DNA of 64,000 bases from contig NC_033631.1 of assembly GCF_001540865.1 (NCBI RefSeq), positions 6,046,953 through 6,110,952 on the forward strand, read 5' to 3'. Shown here piece by piece: positions 1 through 9,198 of this stretch. Under the pieces are notes generated by a model. It ran no database searches, was not told the origin of the DNA, and was given only the letters and a program-made list of their open reading frames with translations. Numbering within the stretch: position 1 is the first letter of the stretch; each line of letters opens with the position of its first letter. The DNA is from Ananas comosus. Its lineage: Eukaryota; Streptophyta; Magnoliopsida; Poales; Bromeliaceae. A program made the translations under genes and the position numbers.

Positions 1-1614
1 GTTCTCGTACTTTGTTTCGGTGACCTGATTGGTCGGTTCTTCGTACTTTCACATTTGTAACCTGGTTAGTCGGTTTCGGTTTAGCACTGTGACCTTATCG
101 ATCGATTCATTGACTCCGTCGTTTGATGACCTATGAGGTCGTGTACCCTGAGGGTAGGATTGTCGGCTGGTGCTGGACTGGTAGCTCTGACCGTATATCG
201 ATACACTCTTGTGATCCTATCGGTCGGTTCTTGCGTTCGTACATTTAGTTGACATCGAGCAGTATTTACATACTATCTTTATTTACTCTGCCTGGTTGTT
301 CTATGTGTAGTATCCTGTATAGGGTAGAGGTAGATGGCATTCATGTTTATATACTTGTGACCTGGTTGGTCGGTTCTCCTGTTTGCATCTGTGATCTGTT
401 TGGTCGTTCGTTACTTTCCGTACATTGACCTATCTCGGTCGGTTCACGTTATTACTTGATGACCTACACGCGTCGGTATGTCCCAGAGGGCAGTGATTGT
501 CGGCGGTGCGCCGACGGTTGGCTATTGATCATAATCCGCATTGATCGCCACAGCTCGAGTGCATTTCACGTACACCAGCGGGTTGATCCCCGCAGTGAGG
601 TGTTCTTTTCGGAAAAGTGGTCGTACATCCGACCCGTGAGCCAGCGGTGTTCTCTTTGTTGCTAGGGTTACATGCCAGGTGCGAGCAGGTAGTGGCTTTG
701 CCTGAGGTCCTTAGACCGACACGCGGTTTAGATTGGTACTTTGGCTACTTGTCCGTTGACGCATATAACTATAGTAGCAGTGGTCACTGTATATCTTCAG
801 TTCTTTCGTTACATTGTCTTGCTACTATAGTCTTGTTACATGTATACATTCAGTTGTTCATTACAGTAGCGGTAGTTGTACTTTCTTTCATTTATATGTC
901 TCTTTCATTCATTATTATTGCTACTGTATTTTCTACTGACCCGTACTGTTGTTTAGCTCTTCCTGAATCGTGATACTAGTACTCCTCGCCTTCTTCGGCT
1001 TGCGGTACCCACTGGGAGGGGAGACATGTTTACATGTTCTCACCTCCCCCACTATTTTTCAGGTATCGCAGGCGATGTGTATTGGGACGAGACGTGAGGT
1101 ACGTTCGTATTGGTCGATAGAGCTTCCGACCCAGGTTGTTCGGATTAGTTTCTTACCCTTCTTATTTCGGTCGATGTATAGTTTAGTTGGTTTATGTGGT
1201 TCAGTATTTATTTACATTTGAAAATGTGGATTTCTGGATTTTGTAAAATAAAAGGTTTTCTACCCCTCGTGGTAGCGTTTTTAACGAATAAAGGTTTCCG
1301 TGTAGGAAACAGTTTTCAAAAGGACTTTTCGTGGATTTCTGTTTAAACATTGAATATAAAACTGTGATGTGAATGGTGAACGTATGAATGTATAGTTATC
1401 TTTATATTCATCTAGTCGTGGTTGTATCCTGGTTGTACTCTTGTACTTGTGCAACGCCGTGCAAATACTGGGGAGACTCTGTCCGGGTGAACAGTGGATC
1501 TCCTGTATTTGTGGCGGATCTGGCATACTCTGGGGCCAAGTTTTTTTAAAAAAAAAAAGATTTCAGATGCTTTGGCGCTATCTTTTAAACTGAAAGGGAC
1601 CCCGGGGCGTGACA
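1..1614 (+). repeat. 5' LTR of copy A, 3' portion
   Basis: This is the last 1.6 kb of an LTR whose start lies before the window. It matches the end of the LTR at 3977-8344 almost base for base and ends GGGGCGTGACA directly before the primer binding site. It contains degenerate 35-bp repeats with the word GACCTGATTGGTC (1-240), then an AT-rich stretch with runs of T and A before the LTR end. The short frames predicted here are not conserved between copies and are not genes. Confidence 0.88.
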
Positions 1615-1622
1615 CATTAAAA

Positions 1623-1640
1623 TGGTATCAGAGCAAAAGT
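1623..1640 (+). other. Primer binding site for tRNA-iMet (copy A)
   Basis: TGGTATCAGAGC lies 8 bp after the LTR end. It is complementary to the 3' end of plant initiator methionine tRNA, the usual primer for Ty1/Copia and Ty3/gypsy elements. Copies C and D have the same site at the same distance, which fixes the LTR boundary. Confidence 0.9.
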
Positions 1641-3963
1641 TACAACCACAACACCATTCACAGGTTGTTTTGAAAAGTAAATGAAACTGAGCCATTGGTT
1701 AGGTTGACCTATAGGAAGACCTACGGTATATAGGCACGTGAGTGCGGGGTTTGGGCTTGTGTCCCGGTGTGTATTCGAGTTTGGTAAACTCGAGGTGCAG
1801 GGTTACTTCTATTCGTACTTCGGTTTTCGCACAAGCTAGTGTCTAAGTCGGGAGTAGTGGAGGTGTACTTTTTCGGACATCGAGTGGTAGGGCGACGTTC
1901 CCCCAGGTGGTGCCACTCCTGTCAGCTGGGGGCCCTGAAGGGCCAGGTGAGATTTTCGGGCATAGGCAAGTATTTTACTGCCGATGCCCGGGCCACTCTT
2001 CCTACTTAGGACACGAGTGCGACTGCGAGTGTCTCTACGGAGATGGCATTGAGACCTGTTAAGGTCGCGACTTCCGTGGGGCTACTAGGGCGTAGCCCAG
2101 GGTTTGGTTAGCGGTCGTTTAGACGACTGCATCGTTGTTATTGCTTCCGCTGATCTTTGGGTAGGGTTGTGATGTTTACCTCTTTTCCTTGATTGCTGAT
2201 GAAATCAGCGGTTTGGATCTTTGGACCTTTATCTCGTTCTTCCGCCAATTGACATGTACTAGTGTTGGATTGATACAGTTTTGATGTTAGGTCTTTGTTG
2301 TTGCATACATCGTATGCGATTATTCTAACACCTAATTGGTGTGTTGTGGGTTAGTCTGTAGTTTGTGGTATGGTTCGTTGTATTGTCGAAGTTCTCGGAG
2401 CTTTGATTATAGCTCGGTTATGGTGCGAAAATTGGTTAGAGAAACCATTTTCTGAAGCAGCCTCAGTTGGTACTGTTCGCAGCTTAGTGTCGCTAGTAGC
2501 TTTCGGATGTTGAAAGCTTTACGACTCCCAGTGAGTTGGTTTACGGTCGGTCTGGTTTCGAATGTCGACTTGTAAAGTTGATGTTTCGATAGTAATGGTT
2601 GTGAACTCGTGGTTCAGTGTTGAGGAATCAAGTGGTTTGATTCTTCGACGTGTCACACTTCCAACTCGTTGTTGGCAGTGGATCTTCGGATAGTTCGCTT
2701 CCTCTTTTGATAAGTACATTGGCTGCAGACAATGTGCTGTCGAAAGATGAAACGAAATATCTCCTTCCTGTTTGGGACTCATGGATTGGGTCGGTATTTC
2801 TTTCCTCCGTAGATAGTCTTGTGAGGATGGTTGGGTATCGGTCATCCTTGACCACGTAGTGGGCCTTGGATTCTCTTGGCAGGTTTGCGCAGTTGATTTA
2901 TCATCACTGCAGGTGGTTCTGACTCTGGTTCGAGTCTCGGTGTTCATAGCTTTTAGTTGTGCTCCCATTTAGCTAAAAGGTTTGTTGGTTAGTAGTTTCG
3001 GTCTGTTGTCTTGAGGTTCAGAAATTTTGGTTGAGTGACTTGAGCCTAGTTGTTGGCTTTGATTGTCACCGTAGGTGATATTGTGTAAGGATTGTATTTC
3101 GGCCTATTGTGCGACTTTGGAATTGTATGCTTGTCCGGTTAATTGGTGACAGGTGCGCCAGGGTCTCAATGAGACAGTTATCTGGTGTTGCTCGAAACAC
3201 CGATCGCTAGGGTCCCTTGTAGGACGGCAGCGACAGGGTCTCGTAGAGACAGGTGTTGAGCATCACCGATGGTTGGTATCGTATAGTGCGATTGGCAATC
3301 CTGTGCACCAAGTTTTGGACTTGCATGGCGAGTTTATTGGTTTAGTCGAACCAGTTTTAATTGAGCAAGCGAATTGTCGAGCTCAATTAGTATTGTCAGC
3401 CTTCGACCTTTTCGGTCAGGTGAAAGGTGAGGTTGTGGGACCTAAGACTGTCGAATGTCAAAGGCGGCTTTCCGTGGATGTGGACTTGACTTCGGCAGTT
3501 GCGTGATCGGTTAGTGGGAGACTGTAGTCTCAGAGGCTGTTTCTACCGACTCGAGTTTTAGGAGAACGTTTCGTTTTCGCTCGTGGTGAGCAAGTTGATA
3601 TTGTTGGCTAGTCGAAAATATTTTGCTCCGATCTAGGTAATTAGACTCCAGTTTGGTGGTGTTGGCTCGTGATTCTTTCTCGTGAACTTAGTGACGTGGT
3701 CGAGTCGGTTGAGGCTTTTCGGACCAAGGTTACAGGATGGTGTTGATCCCGGTGTGTTATGGTCCGCAGACTTTGGTTTGGTACGTTTCCCTCGTCTTGT
3801 TCTTGTGGAACCGCAGTCCTATTCTCCCCTTTTCAGAGGTTGATCTGTCCAATTCTAGAATTGTGACTGACCAGTATCCAAAGGTGTTACCGCGTTGGTG
3901 GGGCAATGTCAGAGTTCGTTTACGGTGGGTACGTGGTCAAGTTTCGAGGACGAAACTTCTTTT

Positions 3964-3973
3964 AAGGGGGGGA
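3964..3973 (+). other. Polypurine tract of copy A
   Basis: AAGGGGGGGA lies 3 bp before the 3' LTR start TGTAAGGACTG and would prime plus-strand synthesis. The equivalent tracts in the other copies are at 28399-28408 and 49728-49737. Confidence 0.85.
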
Positions 3974-4689
3974 TGATGTAAGGACTGAGATTTTTGACAG
4001 TGCAACTAAACTCTCTGTTGATGATGTTTATGTGTGTAATTTAATTACATAAGCACTCGTCAAGTTTCAGGAGAAAATGAGCTAAAATGGAGAAGATACG
4101 CGATTTTTAGTTTTCACTTAAGTGAATAGTAACTCCGGTTTTCCGGAGAAGCCACGGAGTAGAGTTGGCTTCTGGTGCGTATCGGACTCCGTTCATATCA
4201 GTCCAATAGCTCGTTTCGACCGGTTCAGCTGTTCTGGAACTAGTGGCGCTGATGGATTTTGAGTTTGACGCACGGATTTCGAGAAAATCCAAAAATACAT
4301 GTTTTATATGTATTTGTGTGTGTGTTTCCTTCTATTGGAAGAAGGTTGGATTTTGTTGTGAATCCGTGGTCGATCGAGATGAATCGAAAGTGTAGCTTTG
4401 TTGTCTCCGAGGTGCTGATCGCACTGGTGCAATCCGTTCGCAAATCTGACGGACGGATCTGCGGAGATCGCGCGTTGATCGAGGAGAGGTCGGTGATGGC
4501 AAAACGGTAATTTCGCAAAAGTTGCGACATTTTATGTACCGTTTCGCGTGAAATCGCACGTGGAGGGGTTTATGCACGTTTTATTCGTGCGGTGAGGGAC
4601 TAAGATTAAATGGTTGAGTCTTGGAGGACTTTTCGGCAAAATTACACTTACATTTATAAGTTGATGTTAGATTTTTTTGCTTGGAAACC

Positions 4690-5463
4690 CTAACCCTAGG
4701 TCGTTCCTGCTAGCCCTAGTCCACCAGCCGCCTCAGCCATCTCCTGCCCTCCCCGTGCGCATGCTCCGGCCGCCGGCGAGCTCCTCCGGCCGCCGGAAAT
4801 CCCTGCATCACCTCTCTCTCTCTCCCTTTTGGCCAACCCCTTCACCGCATTGTGGTTTGCGGACCCTGGTAGCCACCTAGCTCGAGCACCTTTGTCCCCT
4901 GGCCGTGGCCCAGCCTTCGGCGACTCCCCTCGTCGCCGCCGTCGTCCCTGCGCACGCCGCCGGAGCCGCCCCAGCTCTCTGCGGCCACCTGCATGCACCC
5001 AGGCCGAGCTTGGGTCATCTTTGCATCCGCGCGCCGCCACCGCTCCCTATCGGCCGCGCCGCCCTCTGGCGACCTCCGGCGACCTCGCGCGCGCCTCCCC
5101 GCCGTCCCCGCACGCCGCCGGCCGCCACCCGAGCTCTCTGCGGCCGTCCCGAGCGCGTGCGGGCCCTGCTTGGACCAGTACGGCCTTCGAGGGCCGCCGC
5201 CGCCCACCGTCGGGAGCACCACCTCCTCCTCGACCTCCGCCGACGTACCGTCGCCGCCCCGACCTCCTCCGACCGCCGCCACGCCGCCGGGAAGCATTGA
5301 ACCCGAGAGCAAGAGATCGAGTTGATCTCCTCCGCCGCGCAACTGGCCGCCTCCCGCCGCCGGCCAGCAGGTGCCCCGGACTCCACCGACCGGCCGCACC
5401 CTCCCCTGGCCGGGCCGCCCGCCGTCCAGCCACCGGCGGCCAACCCTAGCTCTCCCCTGGCCG
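4690..5463 (+). other. GC-rich leader-like block of the LTR
   Basis: A CpG-rich block starts with CCCTAACCCTAG and ends at CCTGGCCG just before GTAAGC. Equivalent blocks occur in every LTR: about 13500-14405, 19700-20500 (minus), 21930-23022, 29130-30100, 43480-44400 and 50470-51394. Its composition resembles a plant 5' leader or first exon, unlike the AT-rich flanks. Both strands give long open frames only because stop codons are rare at this GC content. No frame is conserved between copies, so I see no protein. Confidence 0.6.
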
Positions 5464-5546
5464 GTAAGCTTGTTTTCAGCCTTTCTGCGCAGTGTTTCCT
5501 GTTCTACTCACTGTTCCGGCGACCTGAGGCTGTTCCGATGCCTCCG

Positions 5547-5595
5547 GAGGTGAGCACGGTGATCGTCAGTCAGTCCTGATCACAGTGCTCACCTC
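5547..5595 (+). other. Conserved long hairpin H1 in LTR (copy A)
   Basis: Arms GAGGTGAGCACGGTGATC (5547-5564) and GATCACAGTGCTCACCTC (5578-5595) pair over 18 positions with one mismatch around a 13-nt loop. In copy C (23106-23123 with 23137-23154) two left-arm changes keep pairing as G-U. In copy D (44484-44499 with 44519-44534) the inner stem has a different sequence, GCACGATG/CATCGTGC, that still pairs. Confidence 0.75.
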
Positions 5596-5796
5596 ACTTA
5601 GGGTCAACGAGCCCCTGGTTAGCGAGATAAGCATGCTTTTCCTACTGTGCGCGCTGTTTCACTAATTTTGCGTCGCCCGTGCGCGTGCCACAGTGGCCGG
5701 CAGTGCTCCGAAAGGTGAGCACGGCCTCCGGCACGCCGAGACCAGTCAGCGGGAGTCTCGTCTTGGCTGTTTGACCTCTGGTTTGCGTTGTCGGAC

Positions 5797-5857
5797 CATA
5801 AAAGCGCCGAAATCGCATGAAATAATGCGATTTCAGGTATTCAGGAGGGCTTTTATG
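5797..5857 (+). other. Conserved two-stem hairpin H2 in LTR (copy A)
   Basis: Outer arms CATAAAAGC (5797-5805) and GCTTTTATG (5849-5857) enclose inner arms GAAATCGCAT (5809-5818) and ATGCGATTTC (5825-5834) around a 6-nt loop. The same arrangement occurs in the other LTRs with paired substitutions. Confidence 0.82.
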
Positions 5858-8344
5858 CATTTTGGTTCGTCGTAGCTGCTGTTGGCAGCAAGTGTTGGTT
5901 GAGGATAACCTCTGGACTGATTGTCCAAGGCCCCAGACCCTTGCGAAGATCGGAAATGCATTTCCGGTGCGTTTTTCGGCGAAATCCGCCGACGGAACGC
6001 GGGTTCGGTTCGGAATTATTCCGACGGTGCTTCGTGAGCTTTTGCGTAGTCGCTGAGCCTTGTTGGCTGGTCACTTGCGTCATTTCGAGAGTTCGGAAAT
6101 GACGGGTGAGCGACGGTGGGTTCCGGTGTCGAATTAGACACTTCCGGGAACCCGAATCGAAACGATTATCCGACGATAATTGTTTCGACACGAGGAGTTG
6201 TGTTCGCTGCCATGATGCATGATTATTTATGTTTAGTGGCAGCAGGTGACTCGTAGCTCGAGTCGGTATGTTCCGGGACAGTTCGTGGCTCCCGGCGGAG
6301 TCCCCGTGCGATTACGGGACTTCCGGCGTATTACGGCGATCGGTTTGGGAAACCGATCTCCATGGGTTTGCTTGTAGGTTGTGGATCTAGTGGTTATTAG
6401 CTGTGGGTTAGACACTAACCCGGTGGACCTTCCTTAGGTCCGGTTGACGTCCTTTTGCAGTCAGGAGACAGGCGCAGCATTTGTACAGGTGGGTACTTCG
6501 ATCCGAAGTCGGTACAGTGGTGCACGCTCGGTGATATTTCTTCTATCCCTGTTCTTCTGTTGCTATTTTCGTATTATATATTGAGCTTGCATCCCCGTTG
6601 TTTCTATTATACTCTACTCATATGTTTCTATGCTTAGTATCATGTGTAGGAGTAGAGTAGTTTATCCATATGTGATACCGGTGACCTGATTGGTCGGTTC
6701 TCGTACTTTGTTCCGGTGACCTGATTGGTCGGTTCTTGTACTTCGTTTCGGTGACCTAGTTGATCGGTGCTTTTATCTTATATCTGTTGACCTGGTTGGT
6801 CGGTTGTTGCATTATGTATTGGGTTGGTCTGTTTCTTGACTTCTGTCGTTCGATGACCTTTGAGGTCGGTGTACCCTGAGGGGTAGGATTGTCGGCTGGT
6901 GCTGACGGTAGTTCTGGACTATATCGAATACACTCCTGTGACCTATCGGTCGGTTCTTGCGTTCGTACTTTTAGTTGACATCGAGCAGTATCTACATACT
7001 ATCTTTATTTACTCTGCCTGGTTGTTCTATGTGTAGTATCCTGTATAGGGGTAGAGTAGATGGCATTCGTATATACTATACTTGTGACCTGGTTGGTCGG
7101 TTCTCCTATTTGCATCGGTGACCTGTTTGGTCGTTCGTTACTTTCCGTACATTGACCTATCTCGGTCGGTTCACGTTGTTACTTGATGACCTACACGGTC
7201 GGTATGCCCAGAGGGGCAGTGATTGTCGGCTGATTGCCGACGGTTGGCTATTGATCATATCCGCATTGATCGCCACAGCTCGAGTGCATTTCACGTACAC
7301 CAGCGGGTTGATCCCCCGCAGGAGGGTGTTCTTTTCCGGAAAAGTGGTCGTACATCCGACCCGTGAGCCCAGCGGTGTTCTCTTTGTGCTAGGGTTACAT
7401 GCCAGGTGTGAGCAGGTAGTGGCTTTTGCCTGAGGTCCTTAGACCGACACGGCGGTTTAGATTGGGTACTTTTGGACTTCTCGTCCGGTTGACGCATATA
7501 GCTATAGTAGCGGTTGTTGCATATGTACTTCTAGTTCTTTCTTTACAGTTGTCTTGCTACTATAGTTTTGATATCCTTGTATGCTTGCAGTTGTACATTA
7601 CAGTAGCGGTAGTTGTGTTTTTATATATATATATCTCATTCGTTCATTATCGTTGCTACTGTATTTTACTTACCCATACTGTTGTTTATCTCTTCCTGAT
7701 CCGGTGAGTACTCCTCGCCTTCTTCGGCTTGCGGTACCCACTGGGAGGGGAGACATGTTTACATGTTCTCACCTCCCCCACTATTTTTCAGGTATCGCAG
7801 GCGATGTGTATTGGGACGAGACGTGAGGTACGTTCGTAGTGGTCGATAGAGCTTCCGACCCAGGTTGTTCGGTTTAGTTTCTTACCCTTCTTATTTCGGT
7901 CGATGTATAGTTTAGTTGGTTTATGTGGTTCAGTATTTATTTACATTTGAAAATGTGGATTTCTGGATTTTGTAAAATAAAAGGTTTTCTACCCCTCGTG
8001 GTAGCGTTTTTAACGAATAAAGGTTTCCGTGTAGGAAACAGTTTTCAAAAGGACTTTTCGTGGATTTCTGTTTAAACATTGAATATAAAACGGTGATGTG
8101 AATGGTGAACGTATGAATGTATAGTTATCTTTATATTCATCTAGTGGTGGTTGTATCCTGGTTGTACTCTTGTACTTGTGCGACGCCGTGCAAATACAGG
8201 GGAGACTCTGTCCGGGTGAACAGTGGATCTCCTGTATTTGTGGCGGATCTGGCATACTCTGGGGCCAAGTTTTTTTTTTTAAAAAAAAAATTTCAGACGC
8301 TTTTCCGCTATCTTTTAAACTGAAAGAGACCCCGGGGCTTGACA

Positions 8345-9173
8345 ACAACCTGGGTCGGATGATCTATCGACCGCTACGTACGTATCTCGCGTTTCGTCCC
8401 AATACACACTGCCTGCGATACCTGAAAAATGGTGGGGGAGGTGAGAACATGTAAACATGTCTCCCCTCCCAGTGGGTACCGCAAGCCGAAGAAGGCGAGG
8501 AGTACTCACCGGATCAGGAAGAGCTATACAACAACACGGGTCAGTGGAAATACAGTAGGAACAATAGTAAGCAAAAGAGATGTATAAAGTAATAAGCAGA
8601 TATACTAAATATAGTAGCAATAAACTGACAGAAAGTAAGAACTAGACTGAACAACGGCTACCGCTACTGTAACTGGAACCGAAAGCATACATGAATATCT
8701 ACTATAGTAGCATGACAACTATAAAGTAAGAACTGTAAATATTCATGCACGACTGCTACTATAGACATATGCGTCAACTGACGATAATCTCATGCACGAC
8801 TGCTACTGTAGACATATGCGTCAACTGACGATAATCTCAAAAGTACCCAATCTCGTTGCCCTATTGGTCCGAAGACCTCAGGCCCATGCCACACTGCTCA
8901 ACCTGTTCCTGACCCTCGCAATGAAGCCCCTGGGTCAGAAGCATAGTACCTGACCCTCGCAATGAAGCCCCAGGGTCAGAAGCATATACCCTCGCAATAA
9001 AGCCCCTGGGCTCATGGGTTGGCAATCCAACCACTTTTCCGGAAAAGAACACCCTCTTGCGGTGGATCAGACCGCTGGTGTTCGTGAAATGCGTACCTGC
9101 AGTGGCGATCAATGTAGTATGCTCAAAGATCATCCATCGGCAACTAGCTGACAATCAAGCCCCTCAGGGCACA
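8345..9173 (-). repeat. Inverted LTR fragment, 3' part
   Basis: This is the reverse complement of the LTR text ending at the CCGACCCAGGTTGTT word (7855-7870 in copy A). It abuts the 3' end of copy A tail to tail and lacks the last 470 bp or so of the LTR. It stops at an assembly gap. The same strand and text resume after the gap region near 18210 and continue to a clean LTR start at 21308, so both parts probably belong to one reversed LTR. Confidence 0.75.
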
Positions 9174-9198
9174 NNNNNNNNNNNNNNNNNNNNNNNNN
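9174..9198. other. Assembly gap (25 N)
   Basis: A run of exactly 25 undetermined bases lies inside the reversed LTR text, directly before a segment of visibly lower sequence quality. A fixed round length usually marks a gap of unknown size. Confidence 0.95.

Larger units (their letters stand above)
1615..3976 (+). repeat. Noncoding internal domain of copy A
   Basis: This 2362-bp segment between primer site and polypurine tract has no coding frame above 150 codons and none resembling a retroelement protein. The homologous domains in copies C (2446 bp) and D (2465 bp) align along their whole length, so this is a family structure and not a local deletion. The text is rich in short inverted repeats, for example 1776-1792 (7-bp arms, 3-nt loop), 2079-2098 (7 bp), 2195-2209 (6 bp), 2303-2317 (6 bp), 2498-2518 (7 bp), 2625-2643 (7 bp) and 3359-3388 (8 bp). 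Several recur in the other copies. Confidence 0.82.
5464..6460 (+). other. Candidate intron within the LTR
   Basis: The donor-like CCG|GTAAGC at the end of the GC-rich block and the acceptor-like TCCTTTTGCAG before TCAGGAGACAGG are conserved between copies. The spacing is also conserved: 5464-6460 (997 bp), 23023-24019 (997 bp), 44401-45428 (1028 bp, donor GTATGC) and 51395-52393 (999 bp, donor GTATGC). The consensus signals and near-constant length suggest a spliced leader RNA. No transcript evidence is available, so this is inference. Confidence 0.4.
1..8344 (+). mobile_element. LARD-type non-autonomous LTR retrotransposon, copy A
   Basis: The element has the order partial 5' LTR (1-1614), tRNA-iMet primer site, internal domain (1615-3976), polypurine tract and full 3' LTR (3977-8344, 4368 bp). 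The LTR starts TGTAAGGACTG and ends CTTGACA. The two LTRs agree closely over the shared 1.6 kb, with a few marker differences such as GGATTAG against GGTTTAG, which points to a fairly recent insertion. No gag, protease, integrase or reverse transcriptase frame is present, so mobilisation would need proteins from another element. LTRs above 4 kb around a noncoding domain of 2-3.5 kb are the definition of LARD elements known from grasses. The sequence before the polypurine tract (TTTCGAGGACGAAACTTC) resembles the end of chromovirus-type Ty3/gypsy elements, so a Ty3 partner is my inference. The 5' target duplication lies outside the window. Confidence 0.88.
3977..8344 (+). repeat. 3' LTR of copy A (4368 bp)
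   Basis: The LTR runs from TGTAAGGACTG to GGCTTGACA. In order it holds an upstream U3-like part (3977-4690), a very GC-rich block of about 780 bp (4690-5463), a candidate splice donor at 5464, two large conserved hairpins (5547-5595 and 5797-5857), a candidate acceptor ending at 6460, degenerate 35-bp repeats (6680-6800), and a 3' end with several hairpins (7743-7777, 7989-8004, 8023-8039, 8191-8240). Frames of up to 206 codons in the GC-rich block are Pro/Ala/Arg low-complexity readings present on both strands. They differ between copies, so I do not call them genes. Confidence 0.87.

Noticed and set aside
1615..3976. A decayed gag-pol in the LARD internal domain
   Set aside because: The 2.4-kb size is constant in three copies and too short for gag-pol. 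No zinc knuckle, protease, reverse transcriptase or integrase motif is seen in any frame.
4685..4700. Telomere-like CCCTAACCCTA words at the start of several GC-rich blocks
   Set aside because: Only two repeat units, at a fixed place in the LTR. This is part of the leader and its hairpin, not telomeric DNA.
4829..5449. 206-codon open frame and several overlapping frames on both strands in the GC-rich LTR block
   Set aside because: Frames are open on both strands because stops are rare at this GC content. Products are Pro/Ala/Arg low complexity, and no frame is kept in other LTR copies (13500-14400, 21930-23020, 43480-44400, 50470-51390).
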